Below, piece by piece: positions 40,865 to 50,857 of a stretch of DNA of 64,000 nt (positions are counted from its first letter, which is position 1; each line of letters starts with the position of its first letter). The stretch comes from Methylocaldum marinum (GTDB taxonomy: Bacteria > Pseudomonadota > Gammaproteobacteria > Methylococcales > Methylococcaceae): the NCBI RefSeq assembly GCF_003584645.1, contig NZ_AP017928.1, forward strand, positions 708,981 to 772,980, in the 5' to 3' direction. The translations under genes and the position numbers were made by a program. The notes under the pieces were generated by a model, which was not told the origin of the DNA, searched no databases, and worked only from the letters and a program-made list of their open reading frames with translations.

Positions 40865-43800
40865 CTATTGCCGCCGGCCGACAGTTTCGAAGCGGCCGAA
40901 CTTCAGCAGTATCGTCGGCAGCAGCAGCAGATTCAGGATCGTGGAGGACACCAGCCCGCCGATAATGATTGCGGCCATGGGGCCCATGATCTCACGTCCC
41001 GGATTGTCGCTGTCGACGGCGATGGGCAGCATCGCCAGCGCGGTAACCAAGGCCGTCATCAGAATCGAAGGCAGCCGTTCCTGCGCTCCGCGAATCGCCG
41101 TTTCCAAATTCCACGGGCAATTTTCGATTTCGACGAGATGTCGGTAGTGGGAGATCAGCATGATCGAATTACGTACCGTGATTCCAAATAATGTGACGAA
41201 ACCCACCATGGATCCGATCGAAAGCGTGGCGCCTGCCAGAACGGCCGCTGCCACGCCTCCGGCCAGCGAAAAAGGCAGATTGATCAAGGCCAGGAACATG
41301 TGGCGCACGCTGTCGACGGCCAGAAAGACCAGCAATAAAACGCCGGTGCCCGCCAACAGCGCGTGGATCGTCAGTTCCCAGCGCGCCTTGCCTTGTTCCA
41401 CGGCGGCACCGGTAAACTCCGGATAAATTTCCGGCGGAAAGTCGATGACGTCGAACGTTCGCCGGCGCAGTTCTTCCATGAACGTGCCCGCAGCCCTTCC
41501 GGTCACGTTCGCGGTGATGGTCTGCACACGCTGTCCACCTTGGTGAAGAATGTTGTAACGTCCCCCAACCTGCCGGATGTCCGCGATTCGGCCCAATTCC
41601 ACGACCAGGCCGTCCGCGGTCCGGAGCGGCAGGTGCGCTATCGCCTCCGGTCGGCGACGGAGATCCGGCGGCAGAATCACCGCCACCTCGTAAGCTCGAT
41701 TGTCCAAATAGTAAGTGCCCGCCACCCGGCCTTGTAATGCCGTTTGCAGAACATCGGCCACTTCCAGGGGACGCAAGCCGTAACCGGCCAACTCGTCGAG
41801 TTTCAGCCTGATTTGCAGCTGGGGCGTGCTCGGAGGCGAGCGTAGCTGCACGTCGATCGCGCCGGGAATGGTTCGGATCAGACCGGCGACCTCCCGCGCC
41901 TTCCGATCGAGCAGATCGAGATCGGTCCCGTAGAGATTGATCACCACTGGTGCGGTGTAGCCGGAGATGGTTTCGTCGATCCGTTCGGTCAAAAAAGTGT
42001 TCGCTTCGAACAGGATTCCCGGAAAATCTCCGAGGACTCGTCTGAGACGCTCCAGAACGGCCTGTTGGTCTTCGCCGGACAACGGCTTGAGCCGAACTTC
42101 GTATTCGCTGTAATGGCTGCCGTAAGTATCCGCTCCGCGCTCGGCCCGGCCGGCCCACTGCGAGACCGATTCGACTTCCGGCATTGCCAGAAATTGCCGG
42201 GTTAGCAGTCCGCCGATTCTGAGCGATTCGTTCAGCGAGGTGCCGGGCAGGCTGCTTGTGTGGACGATGTAGTGGCCTTCCCGAAGTTGTGGCAGGAACT
42301 CCCCGCCTAGGGTCGTCAAGGCTAGAAAGCCGCTTCCGCAGACGGCAGCGCTGATCCACGCGGCAGCTTTCGGCCGCTGTGCGACGGACCTCAGCAAGGC
42401 GGCGTACCGAGGCTGGAGCAGTCGAATCAGCGGCGGCGCTCGATCGGTCTTGCCGGTTTTGAGCAGCATGTAGCAGAGTGCGGGCGTCACCGTCAGCGCT
42501 ACCAGCAGGGACATGAGAATCGCCAGGATATAGGCGTAACCGATCGGGGCAAACAAGCGGCCGGCAATGCCGCCTAGGGTCAGGAGCGGAACGAATGCCA
42601 GGGCGACGATGAAACTGGCATAAACCACCGAGCTGCGCACCTCCATGGAGGCCTGGTAGACGATTTGGAAAACCGGGCGTGGATTCGGACCGAGCCGGTT
42701 TTCACGGAGGCGGCGAAAAATATTCTCGGTGTCGATAATGGCATCGTCCACCACCTCGCCGAGTGCAATCGCCAGCCCACCGAGGATCATGATGTTGAGA
42801 TTGACGCCCAGATTCAGCAAAGCGACCACCGCCGCAACCAGGGAAAGCGGAATGGCAATGGCGGAGATGAACGCGGTCCGGAAATCGAACAGAAAGACGT
42901 AGAGCACCAGCACGACCAGGAGCCCGCCGGCCAGCAGGTGAGCGGCAAGATTGCTTAAGGATCGTTCGATGTAATCCGCCGGCCGGAATAGATGGGGATG
43001 GAAATCGATCGCCTGTTTCGAGAACAGCTGCTCGAATTCTCCCAGAACGGTTCCGACGTTTCGTGAAACGCGCAGGGTATTGGCACCGTACTGAGCGATC
43101 ACCATCATGACGACGGCGGGCTTTCCGCCGACGGCCGCGGCGCCTATGGGCGGCCTGGGCGCCGTGGCCACGGTCGCCACATCCGCCAGGGTTATATTTG
43201 CGCCGTTCCTGCGCATCAGCACGACTTGTTTCAAGGCGTCCTCGGCCGCCGGCAGCCCGGCGATATTCAAAACGATCCGCTGGTTATGGTTTTCCACGAA
43301 ACCGGCCCCGGGCATACCCGTCGCCTGTCGGGCCGCCAGCACGACGTCACCGGCTGCCAGGCCGTAGCGGCGCAGCTTGTCCGGATCGATTTGAATCTGC
43401 AATTGGCGGATTTCGCCGCCGAATACGTTCACGTCCGCAACCCCCGGTACGGCCAGTATTCGCGGCACGATGGTCCAGTCCACCAGATCGCGGAGCTCCA
43501 TGAGGCTGTGGGAAGGCGAGCTGAGTCCGATGGTCAGAACCGTCGCGGAAGACGATGAAAGCGGTACCATCACCGGAGGACCGGCGCCGGGGGGCAGTTT
43601 GCCGGCCAGCAGGCTCAGCCGCTCGCCGACCAATTGCCGATTTCGGTAGATATCGGTGCCTTCCTCGAAAACCACTGTCGCCACCGACAGTCCCTGGATC
43701 GATTCCGAGCGGATGCTGTCCAGGCCGATCAGCCCCGCGAGCTGCTTTTCGACGTGTGATGTTACGAGGGTTTCCGTCTGTTCGGCTGTGAGGCCCGGTG

Positions 43801-43957
43801 CTTCCGTCTGGATAACGATGCGGGGGGCGGAAAACTCGGGAAAGATGTCCAGGCTCGCCTGTCCGAGACGGAGAACGCCGTATACCAGTAGCAGGAGGGC
43901 GAGCGCAATGACCACTCCGCGCCGGTGCACGGCGAAGCGAACGATGGCCGACAGCAT
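40865..43957 (-). CDS. RND-type efflux permease (CusA/CzcA-like)
   Basis: A 1,030-residue inner-membrane proton-driven pump with two homologous halves, each a membrane block plus a large periplasmic loop. It begins MLSAIVRFAVHRRGVVIALALLLLVYGVLR (in part), with DIFPEFSAPRIVIQTEAPGL and the membrane helix 4 acidic pair in GEVVDDAIIDTENIFRRL, closest in type to heavy-metal (HME) pumps. I did not see the methionine triplet needed to call copper specifically. Its ATG overlaps the adaptor stop (TGATG). No outer-membrane channel gene is adjacent. Confidence 0.88.
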   Translation of the reverse strand: MLSAIVRFAVHRRGVVIALALLLLVYGVLRLGQASLDIFPEFSAPRIVIQTEAPGLTAEQTETLVTSHVEKQLAGLIGLDSIRSESIQGLSVATVVFEEGTDIYRNRQLVGERLSLLAGKLPPGAGPPVMVPLSSSSATVLTIGLSSPSHSLMELRDLVDWTIVPRILAVPGVADVNVFGGEIRQLQIQIDPDKLRRYGLAAGDVVLAARQATGMPGAGFVENHNQRIVLNIAGLPAAEDALKQVVLMRRNGANITLADVATVATAPRPPIGAAAVGGKPAVVMMVIAQYGANTLRVSRNVGTVLGEFEQLFSKQAIDFHPHLFRPADYIERSLSNLAAHLLAGGLLVVLVLYVFLFDFRTAFISAIAIPLSLVAAVVALLNLGVNLNIMILGGLAIALGEVVDDAIIDTENIFRRLRENRLGPNPRPVFQIVYQASMEVRSSVVYASFIVALAFVPLLTLGGIAGRLFAPIGYAYILAILMSLLVALTVTPALCYMLLKTGKTDRAPPLIRLLQPRYAALLRSVAQRPKAAAWISAAVCGSGFLALTTLGGEFLPQLREGHYIVHTSSLPGTSLNESLRIGGLLTRQFLAMPEVESVSQWAGRAERGADTYGSHYSEYEVRLKPLSGEDQQAVLERLRRVLGDFPGILFEANTFLTERIDETISGYTAPVVINLYGTDLDLLDRKAREVAGLIRTIPGAIDVQLRSPPSTPQLQIRLKLDELAGYGLRPLEVADVLQTALQGRVAGTYYLDNRAYEVAVILPPDLRRRPEAIAHLPLRTADGLVVELGRIADIRQVGGRYNILHQGGQRVQTITANVTGRAAGTFMEELRRRTFDVIDFPPEIYPEFTGAAVEQGKARWELTIHALLAGTGVLLLVFLAVDSVRHMFLALINLPFSLAGGVAAAVLAGATLSIGSMVGFVTLFGITVRNSIMLISHYRHLVEIENCPWNLETAIRGAQERLPSILMTALVTALAMLPIAVDSDNPGREIMGPMAAIIIGGLVSSTILNLLLLPTILLKFGRFETVGRRQ

Positions 43958-45018
43958 CAGTCGTCGTCCTCTCCCTCGTCCTCGCTCGGGATGTCTCCCC
44001 GGAATTCCTCCGAGAGTAATAGCTGGCCGCCGGTAACGACAATCCGGTCGCCGGCGGCAAAGCCCCGGTCGACGAACCAGAGATCGCTTTGTTCGCGGTA
44101 CGCGGCAATTTCCGTGCGTATAAACGTGCGTTCGTCGGATTGGCGGTAAACCCAAGGCTTCCCGGTATGCCAAACGATAGCCGACGGCGGAATGGCAACG
44201 CCGCGGATAGGTTCTTCGGAAGCCGGCAGCCAGGCATTCACCCGCATTCCGGCGCGCAGTCTAACGCTGGGCGCATGAAAGAAGTAAGTTTCGCCCTGTA
44301 CGAGATCGTCGGTTCCCGGGGCCGGAGAAATGAGTTCGGCCCGGCGTGCCGAACTCCGGTCGTTTTCACGAGCGACGAAGAGCGAATGCACATCGGGTGG
44401 CAAGGATAGCCCGCTCGGCAAGGCGATCAGAACCAATACCCGGTTCCGGCTCAAGAAGTCCTGAAACAGGTGAGATGCGCCGTCGAAGGCGATGCCGGTC
44501 AGGGCACCGCCCCAGGCCTGCCGAGCCTCGTGCCGGATTTCCCCCATCTGCCGCCGCGCGGCCTCTAGCCTGGCACGGTCGGCCTGATATTGCGCCTCGG
44601 CCTGCGCCAGGTCACGACTGGCGACGATGCCTTCGCGGTGCAGGGTCGCGAGCCGGTCACGATTCTTTTGCGCCAGTTCGACCGCGGCAATCGCGATTTC
44701 GACCTCGGTGCCGGCCGCTCGATAACGGACGTGCAACGCCAGCAAGGGCTGAATATCGACCACCTTTCCGTAAGCCGCGATCTCCGGCTGAAACGTCGAA
44801 GCAGCCAATACTTCGATGCTCAGACCACCGATTTTTTGCTGCTCCTTGCTGAGACGGACCGTCGCGGCATTCGGGAACTCGGCTTCATGCTTTCGGATTG
44901 GCTTCGGTTCGGCGGAAGAGGTTTCCTTGTCCGCAGCGCCGTCAGCGGCGAATCCAGGAACGACGGAGACCGTAAAAGTCAGAAATGCCAGGACGGCCGG
45001 ACACCAGTTGGGTCTCAT
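43957..45018 (-). CDS. Periplasmic adaptor of the RND pump
   Basis: A 353-residue membrane-fusion protein with a signal peptide (AFLTFTVSVVPGFA, residues 10-23). It has a CusB-like region (SKEQQKIGGLSIEVLAAS), a shortened hairpin with coiled coil (residues 105-165) and a beta-barrel. The acidic tail SEDEGEDDD is unusual and might bind metal. It is the first gene of the two-gene operon. The substrate is unknown; a heavy-metal role is suggested by the partner pump only. Confidence 0.85.
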   Translation of the reverse strand: MRPNWCPAVLAFLTFTVSVVPGFAADGAADKETSSAEPKPIRKHEAEFPNAATVRLSKEQQKIGGLSIEVLAASTFQPEIAAYGKVVDIQPLLALHVRYRAAGTEVEIAIAAVELAQKNRDRLATLHREGIVASRDLAQAEAQYQADRARLEAARRQMGEIRHEARQAWGGALTGIAFDGASHLFQDFLSRNRVLVLIALPSGLSLPPDVHSLFVARENDRSSARRAELISPAPGTDDLVQGETYFFHAPSVRLRAGMRVNAWLPASEEPIRGVAIPPSAIVWHTGKPWVYRQSDERTFIRTEIAAYREQSDLWFVDRGFAAGDRIVVTGGQLLLSEEFRGDIPSEDEGEDDD

Positions 45019-45310
45019 TGAAAACGTCGTGACTGCGCGGGTTCAAGAAAAGTTAGTACGTGTTCGGAGCCGCGAGACTATAACCCAGTCAATTCGTTAA
45101 ATACAAACGATCGGGGCAAATCTACGAAGCAACCGTTCCAAGCGGGCGATTTCCACCGAAAACGATTTGACATCGTATCGACCGAAAACCACAATGGAGG
45201 GCGAGAGCTTTCCCGTCATGGCCGGGAAGGTTCCTCCCAGCGATGCGTTTGGCATTGCTAACCCGGAGTTCAAGCAATTCCACAATTTCATAATAAAGAG
45301 GAAAAGCCAA

Positions 45311-45811
45311 ATGAATCTCAAGAATCTTCTTTCTGCTCTGATATTGGCCGGCTTTGCGGGCGCCGCGTCCGCCGAAGAGGATCCGGCCGTCGCACGCACG
45401 GTCGAACAGGTCAAAATGCTCGATGCCTTGTATAAGACCGCCATCGTTCTGATCACCGAGCATTATGTGGAAAATCCTTCTTCCATCTCTGCAGCCACCG
45501 CGTCGAAGCTCTTGTTCGCGGAAATGAAAAAGAATGGGTTTCATGACATCCGCCTGTTAGGGTTGACGGATCAACTGACCAACCCCGAGGAAAATACGCC
45601 CACCGGCGATTTCGAAAAAACAGCCGCGGAAAGACTCCTGGGCGGCGACGAACATTACAAGCGCGTCATCAAGGAAGGCGACAAGCGCTATCTCTATATT
45701 GCTACCGGGGTTCCGGTGGTGATGGAAAAGTGCGTGATGTGCCACGCCAACTTCAAGGATAAGACTGGTCCTATCGGCGCGCTGGCGTACAAGGTCGCGG
45801 TCATCGAATAA
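45311..45811 (+). CDS. DUF3365 c-type heme protein
   Basis: A 166-residue exported protein with a signal peptide (MNLKNLLSALILAGFAGAASA). The C-terminal part has KCVMCH, a single CxxCH heme-binding site near residue 145, as in Tll0287-type DUF3365 domains that sense or bind redox ligands. ATG preceded by AAGAGGAAAAG. It is divergent from the RND adaptor across about 290 bp, which contains no other gene. A perfect hairpin follows its stop. Confidence 0.85.
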   Translation: MNLKNLLSALILAGFAGAASAEEDPAVARTVEQVKMLDALYKTAIVLITEHYVENPSSISAATASKLLFAEMKKNGFHDIRLLGLTDQLTNPEENTPTGDFEKTAAERLLGGDEHYKRVIKEGDKRYLYIATGVPVVMEKCVMCHANFKDKTGPIGALAYKVAVIE

Positions 45812-45824
45812 TTTTTCATAGGCG

Positions 45825-45853
45825 AGGAAACACGGCCTCGGGCCGCGTTTCCT
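45825..45853 (+). terminator. Terminator after the DUF3365 gene
   Basis: AGGAAAC at 45825-45831 pairs with GTTTCCT at 45847-45853; inside, CGGCC pairs with GGCCG around a TCG loop, with one A-C mismatch. A short T-containing tail follows. Confidence 0.55.
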
Positions 45854-45961
45854 TTCCGGCGCTTCGCTACCTCGATCCTCTTCATGCATCGGCTTCGGTG
45901 AACTGTTGCGGTGCTTCTTCCGGATCATTTATCCTGGAGCGAACTGCCAGGGAGTCCGTGT

Positions 45962-46531
45962 ATGTTCGATCCAGCGCAATACGGTTCTGTTTTTCAGGCT
46001 TTGTTGGCCGAAGAACGTTTGAACGCTCTCGGTCCGGGCACGCCTAACCGCAAGGTTTATTCCGCGCTTCAGGCACTTTCGCCTGAGCAAGCGTTTCTTC
46101 CCCATTCGATTAGGGACGCCGGCATGGCGCAATGCAGTTTGGCCGGTTTATGGCTGTATCACGACTATCTCGAAGAAAGCCATCACATCAGTCAATCCGT
46201 CTCGACCTCCACCGGCAGCTATTGGCACGGGATCATGCACCGCCGTGAGCCGGATAGCTGGAACAGCAAATACTGGTTCAATAGGGTCGGGCAGCATCCG
46301 GTTTTTCCCGGGTTGTGCGAGGCTGCAAACAGGATTGCGGAACAGGAGTCATCCTTGCCGGAGACGCAATTCCTGCGGGAACAGAGGCAATGGGATCCGC
46401 ATCGGTTCATCGATCTTTGCGAAGCCGGCCGGACGGGAAAAAGCGAGGCAGAACGCCTGTGCCGAATGATTCAGCTGCGGGAATGGCAGTTGTTGTTCGA
46501 TTATTGCTACAGGCAGGCGGTTGGGGCGTGA
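45962..46531 (+). CDS. Conserved hypothetical protein
   Basis: A 189-residue cytosolic protein. The segment GSYWHGIMHRREPDSWNSKYWFNRVGQHPVF (in part), with two His and several Trp, looks like a conserved core, and an LYHDYLEESHHISQ helix precedes it. The start MFDPAQYG is supported by AGGGAG ten bases upstream. I have no functional assignment. The 186 bases to the next gene hold no feature I can support. Confidence 0.7.
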   Translation: MFDPAQYGSVFQALLAEERLNALGPGTPNRKVYSALQALSPEQAFLPHSIRDAGMAQCSLAGLWLYHDYLEESHHISQSVSTSTGSYWHGIMHRREPDSWNSKYWFNRVGQHPVFPGLCEAANRIAEQESSLPETQFLREQRQWDPHRFIDLCEAGRTGKSEAERLCRMIQLREWQLLFDYCYRQAVGA

Positions 46532-46717
46532 TCACCCCGGCCGGCCAGAGCGCCTTGCTCTGCCAAGTACATTCCATGAAGTTGTGCGGAACGCGCGTGC
46601 AAGACGTAGGCCGGCAATCCTTTGCCGACGAACCCATCGGCCGGCTTCGAACACTCCCGCGCATAGCCGACGAGTCCGCCAGCTCATGTCGGCGATCCGT
46701 TGCCAACAAACCTGCTT

Positions 46718-47746
46718 TCACGCTACCCGCAGCACTTTGGCTCCACGAATCCGGTGCATTTTGAGGTCGAGCAGCGCACAATTAGCGTCCTCGAGCGCGT
46801 ATTCTTCGATTTCGGGGCGAATCGGGATCTCCGCAGCCAGGGCGAGAAAGTCTCCGACGTCACTGCGCGCGACATTGGCCACGCTCTTGATTTCCTTTTC
46901 CATCCAGAGATGACTCGGATAGTCCAGGCGCAGCAGGTAATCCTTGTCGGATGCCTCCTTGCGGATGGCATTGATGACCAGCCGTCCGCCCGGGGCGAGA
47001 TGCCTCAGGGACGCGACCACGGGTTCCCAGGCGGGTGTGGTATCGATGATGGCATCCAATTTCGCCGGAGGCTCATCGTCCGTATCGCCGGCCCAGATTG
47101 CTCCTAATTCCAGGGCAAAGGCCCGTTCCTCGGGGTTTCTGGCGAAGACGAAAACCCGCGATCCGGGAAAACGGTGGCGCACCATCATTAAAACCAGGTG
47201 GGCCGATGCGCCGAAGCCGGTGAGCCCCAGGTTTTCCCCATTTTCGAGCCGAGTCAGCTTGAGAGAGCGATAGCCGATCGCTCCCGCGCACAGCAAGGGC
47301 GCCGCCTCGAGGTCGGAGAACGGTTCGGGAATCGAAAACACGAACCCTGCCGGCGCGGTCATGAATTCGGCATAGCCGCCATGAGCGTCGCGCCCGGTCG
47401 CCTCGAACCGTTCGCACAGATTCTCGTTCCCCGACCGGCAATGGCCGCAGACGCCGCAGGCCGAGTGAATCCAGGCGACGCCGACTCGATCGCCGACGGA
47501 AAAGCCCGAAACCGAATCGCCGAGTTCATCTACCCGTCCTACGACCTGATGTCCCAGGATTACCGGAAGCTTCGCCGGCGGCATACGGCCTTCGATCTCG
47601 TCGAGTTCGGTATGGCAGACACCGCAAGCGATGACCTTGATCAGCAACTCGCCCGACTGCGGAACCGGTTTAGACCATTCCGCCGGGACTAGCGGCGCCG
47701 GGTTGTCGCTCAGTTTTGCCACACGCTCCAAAATCATCGCTTTCAT
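46718..47746 (-). CDS. Zinc-dependent alcohol dehydrogenase
   Basis: A 342-residue MDR-superfamily enzyme. The catalytic-zinc Cys is in CGVCHTELDEIEG, with GHQVVGRV, and the structural-zinc cluster is CGVCGHCRSGNENLC. The nucleotide site is GLTGFGASAHLVLMM, a GxGxxA variant. Substrate is unknown; its relatives oxidise or reduce aliphatic alcohols and aldehydes. Confidence 0.9.
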   Translation of the reverse strand: MKAMILERVAKLSDNPAPLVPAEWSKPVPQSGELLIKVIACGVCHTELDEIEGRMPPAKLPVILGHQVVGRVDELGDSVSGFSVGDRVGVAWIHSACGVCGHCRSGNENLCERFEATGRDAHGGYAEFMTAPAGFVFSIPEPFSDLEAAPLLCAGAIGYRSLKLTRLENGENLGLTGFGASAHLVLMMVRHRFPGSRVFVFARNPEERAFALELGAIWAGDTDDEPPAKLDAIIDTTPAWEPVVASLRHLAPGGRLVINAIRKEASDKDYLLRLDYPSHLWMEKEIKSVANVARSDVGDFLALAAEIPIRPEIEEYALEDANCALLDLKMHRIRGAKVLRVA

Positions 47747-47777
47747 GAATCCCTCCTCGGAGAAACGCCGGCAGGCC

Positions 47778-48086
47778 TCATCGACGCGGGTCGAATTCGT
47801 TGAGGTAAGTCGTGATGCCGTACCCGATGGGCCAGGTCACGGTCTCGATGGCGGCCCCGAAAGGCAGCACGAGGCCAGCTATCGCACGTTCGCTGATACT
47901 CGGCTCGATATGCATGTCGAAATCCTTGCCGAGCACTTCCTGATCGTTCGTCAGAAGAGCGTACTGCAGACGCGTATCGTGAAACGCCATGGGCCGATCG
48001 GTTCCGGTCAGGCTCAGCGAATTACAGCCGGCGGCGGTCATCGCCATCGTCGAAACAAGCAGCACTCGAATGGGAAGAGCATTCAT
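47778..48086 (-). CDS. YceK/YidQ-family lipoprotein
   Basis: A 102-residue envelope lipoprotein. The lipobox is TAAGC at residues 17-21. The WPIGYGITTYLNEFDPRR end and the GLVLPFGAAIETVTWP segment resemble YceK/YidQ (DUF1375) proteins. It is encoded 31 bases upstream of, and on the same strand as, the alcohol dehydrogenase. Confidence 0.75.
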   Translation of the reverse strand: MNALPIRVLLVSTMAMTAAGCNSLSLTGTDRPMAFHDTRLQYALLTNDQEVLGKDFDMHIEPSISERAIAGLVLPFGAAIETVTWPIGYGITTYLNEFDPRR

Positions 48087-48113
48087 TCAGCCTCCGGTCT
48101 CTTGTGGAGATTG

Positions 48114-48215
48114 TTGACATCCTCCGCAGCCTCAAGGCCGAGGATTCCTGGTTGTCGCCTTCCAGGTTCCTGTTTCATCGCCCGATGCTCCTTTGGGATT
48201 GGCCCTCCGGAGTCT
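48114..48215 (-). ncRNA. Possible omega-RNA/right end of the IS605-type element
   Basis: Downstream of tnpB on its coding strand is a hairpin ending in GGAGGATGTCAA (48114-48146), the form typical of IS200/IS605-IS1341 right ends, where the TnpB guide RNA scaffold is found. The 5' boundary is arbitrary. Confidence 0.4.
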
Positions 48216-49332
48216 TACTCAAGCTCCGCAGGCTTATGGTTCCGCGTGCCCCGCGGTACTTTTTCGTGCAATCTGAGCGCATCTGCCCCGGCGAGTATCG
48301 CCAATCCGGCGCTCAGGATATTCTTGGCTGCGTTCGCGTCCCGACAATGCTCGGCTCCGCACTCCGGACAAGTCCAGGAGCGCACGTCCAGCGTGAGCGA
48401 TTCGAGGATATGACCGCAGGTCGAACAGCGTTTGCTCGACGGATAAAACTTGTCGATCTGAACAAAGGTCCGCCCGTACCCGTTGGCTTTATATTCCAAC
48501 TGACGGGTAATCTCGCTCCAGCCAACATCCGATACGGCCTTGGCGAGACAAGGGTTCTTGACCCTGTTTTTGACTTGCAAACTCTTCGCAGCCAGCACTT
48601 GGTTCTCGCTCACCAGACGGGATGTGAGTTTGTGCGTCCAGTCCTTGCGACTGTCCGTGATCTTGACGTGAATCCGGGCCACTTTTGAGCGCGGGCCAGT
48701 TTTCGTTCTGCTTTGCGCAACTGGGTAGGATTGGGGATTTTCTCTCCATTGCTCAGTATGGTGGCATCCTTCAGCCCAAAGTCGACCCCGACCATCTTGT
48801 TGATGACCGGCAGGACCTTGGCTTCTTCCTCGACCAGAATCGAGATGAAATACCGCCCCGCCGCATCTTTGCGGACCGTGACGGAGGAAGGTCTGCCCGA
48901 GAATTCCCGGCTCCATCGGATATTCAAAGGTGCGTCCATCTTGGCGAGATAAACCTTGCCATCCTTCCAACGGAACCCGGAAGTCGTATAGCGGGCCGAT
49001 TGCTGGCCGTGCTTCGTCTTGAAGGATGGATATTTCGCTCGGCCCTGGAAGAAATTCTTGAACGCTGTGTCGAGATTCCGAAGGGATTGCTGCAAGACGA
49101 CGTTCGAAACGTCTTGAAGCCAGTTTGTTTCCGATTGCTGCTTCAAGTCCGTGAGTAACTTGGCGGTCTCGTTGTAGCCGATCCGCTTGCCGTTTTGATA
49201 GAAACCGTCCGTCCGCACTCGCAGAAAATGGTTGTACACAAACCGAGCGCACCCGAACGTCTCCGACAGGATGGTATCCTGTTTCGCAGTTGGGTAAAAG
49301 CGGTAGCGGTAGGCTCGCTGCACGGTATTCAT
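48215..49332 (-). pseudogene. IS200/IS605-type TnpB, frameshifted with internal loss
   Basis: The 5' part (49332 to 48610) gives MNTVQRAYRYRFYPTAKQ, the N-terminal domain and the first RuvC Asp in MVGVDFGLKDAT, and goes out of frame after KLARAQK. The 3' part (to 48215) resumes at KVARIHVKITDSRKDWTHKL with RuvC Glu in VSENQVLAAKSL, the zinc ribbon CSTCG/CPECG and the last Asp in CRDANAAKNI. Relatives have about 20 residues (an RKxxGSxNR-like stretch) between ARAQ and KVARIH, so a small deletion caused the shift. No TnpA gene is nearby. Confidence 0.88.
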
Positions 49333-49407
49333 GATGTGCCAATTTTCACACTTCAAAAACTCCAGCTTCAAGAATTTAGTCGTTTCTTCCGGGCCTTTCG
49401 TCGGCAT

Positions 49408-49774
49408 TGAACCGACCCAAGGCCGCGCTATCCTCCCCCACCTGCCTGCCGGCAGGCGTGAACGGCCGGGGTCTGTCGCGCGTTCCGATCAAAAAATAGT
49501 CACGCGCCGGAGTGAACCGGGCCTGTTCAGGCGCGATGGGTGCTCTCGCCGCGAGCAATGCCGCCGGCGATGATGTGAGCGGAACGCAAGGGCTCCGGAA
49601 GCCGCTCGTGAGCGGCATGTGTTCGGATCAGATCGGTTCTGTTCACATTTCATGGGGTCCGGATGCGGCGGGCATGCGAATTCAATCCGCGACCTGCTCG
49701 CCGACGGCTGTGGATCACCGGGTATGGTCTCCATACGCAAAAGCGGAGGGATTGAATCCGGTTCAGTTCGGCGC
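49408..49774. other. Gap containing the presumed left end of the IS605-type element
   Basis: No gene is supported. A perfect 12-bp palindrome CCTGCCGGCAGG (about 49445) and an inverted repeat ATTCAATCC/GGATTGAAT (about 49680 and 49750) are visible. The subterminal palindrome may belong to the transposon left end. Confidence 0.35.
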
Positions 49775-50815
49775 TCAAGCCAGATCGGTTTCGTTGACGA
49801 CCAGGTTGCGCCCGCTGTCTTTCGCTTTATGCAGGCAGCGTTCCGCCCGCTGCAGCAGATCGGACAGGGTGTCGCTGGGATGCATCTCGGCGACGCCGGC
49901 GCTGATCTTGACCGGAATGGTTTTGCCGTTGTACCGCAGCGGAATCCGGTCGAGCACGTTGCGCAGACGGTCTACCGCGAAGGTGGCGCCGGCCGCGTTG
50001 CCGCCCGGGAAAACGGCGACGAATTCCTCATCGCCGATGCGGGCGAAAATGTCCTTCGACCTGAATAGTCCGCGGGCAGCGGTGACCACGTGTATCAGCG
50101 CCTGGTCGCCGGCGTCGCGGCCATGCTCATCATTGATCCCGGCGAGCCGGTCGATATTGATCAAGCCTATCGACATCTGGTCTTTACGGCGGCGGCTCCG
50201 GGTGAATTCGCGCGTCAGGACGACATCGATACCGCGCCGGTTCAGTACGCCTGTCAGCGGGTCGTTTTGCGTCAAGCCGGGGTTTTCTTTCAAGTCCTCC
50301 CGCATGCGTTGAAGTAGCTGCTGGGCTTCCCTCAAATCCGCCTGGGAATCGGCAACCCTCTGCCGGAGCAGGGACAGGGTCTTCATGATCTGGCTCCGGG
50401 TCTGTTCCGCGGAAAATGCATTCGGAGCGGCGTTCTGCTCGTTGAGCAGGATCTGGAAATGCCCGTCGAAAGTTCCCAACTCGACCGCAAGACCGAAGGT
50501 CGTGTCGGTAAGAATTTGCAAGATCGCTTCGACGGCAGCGGTCACCTCGACTCCGGGGGTAGGTTCCCGGGCCAATGGTTCGAGTTTTCGCCCGCTCAGT
50601 TCGCCGGCGATCAGATAGTAGTGTTCGGCATAAAGGTCCGGGGTTGGCGGCAAACCGGATTCGGTCAGGCGGCGCAAAGTTTGTCGTGCTACCGCCACGG
50701 GCTGTGGGGAGAGGAAATCGACGGTCATTTTCGGCACTTTGTCGGGAGGTGCGTGGAAACTATAGAAAAAAGTAGACCAATTTCCTTGGTTTAGTAAGTC
50801 TTGCTTGACAGGCAT
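49775..50815 (-). CDS. GGDEF-family protein with degenerate GDEEF motif
   Basis: About 346 residues (an internal ATG would give 317). Residues 30-170 are an unrecognised N-terminal region with a coiled coil (about 140-175), and the GGDEF domain runs from about residue 185 (DPLTGVLNRRGID). The motif reads IGDEEF instead of GG(D/E)EF, so the second Gly is Asp. An RxxD inhibitory site (RSKD) is present eight residues earlier. It may be an inactive c-di-GMP receptor or an atypical cyclase. The start is uncertain because no ribosome binding site is clear. Confidence 0.85.
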   Translation of the reverse strand: MPVKQDLLNQGNWSTFFYSFHAPPDKVPKMTVDFLSPQPVAVARQTLRRLTESGLPPTPDLYAEHYYLIAGELSGRKLEPLAREPTPGVEVTAAVEAILQILTDTTFGLAVELGTFDGHFQILLNEQNAAPNAFSAEQTRSQIMKTLSLLRQRVADSQADLREAQQLLQRMREDLKENPGLTQNDPLTGVLNRRGIDVVLTREFTRSRRRKDQMSIGLINIDRLAGINDEHGRDAGDQALIHVVTAARGLFRSKDIFARIGDEEFVAVFPGGNAAGATFAVDRLRNVLDRIPLRYNGKTIPVKISAGVAEMHPSDTLSDLLQRAERCLHKAKDSGRNLVVNETDLA

Positions 50816-50857
50816 CCGACATAAAACCGGTTGACTGCGGGCCGAAGACTCGGACGA

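Noticed and set aside
46315-46764. Plus-strand frame overlapping the end of the unknown gene and alcohol dehydrogenase
   Set aside because: It is an alternative frame of two genes with better support.
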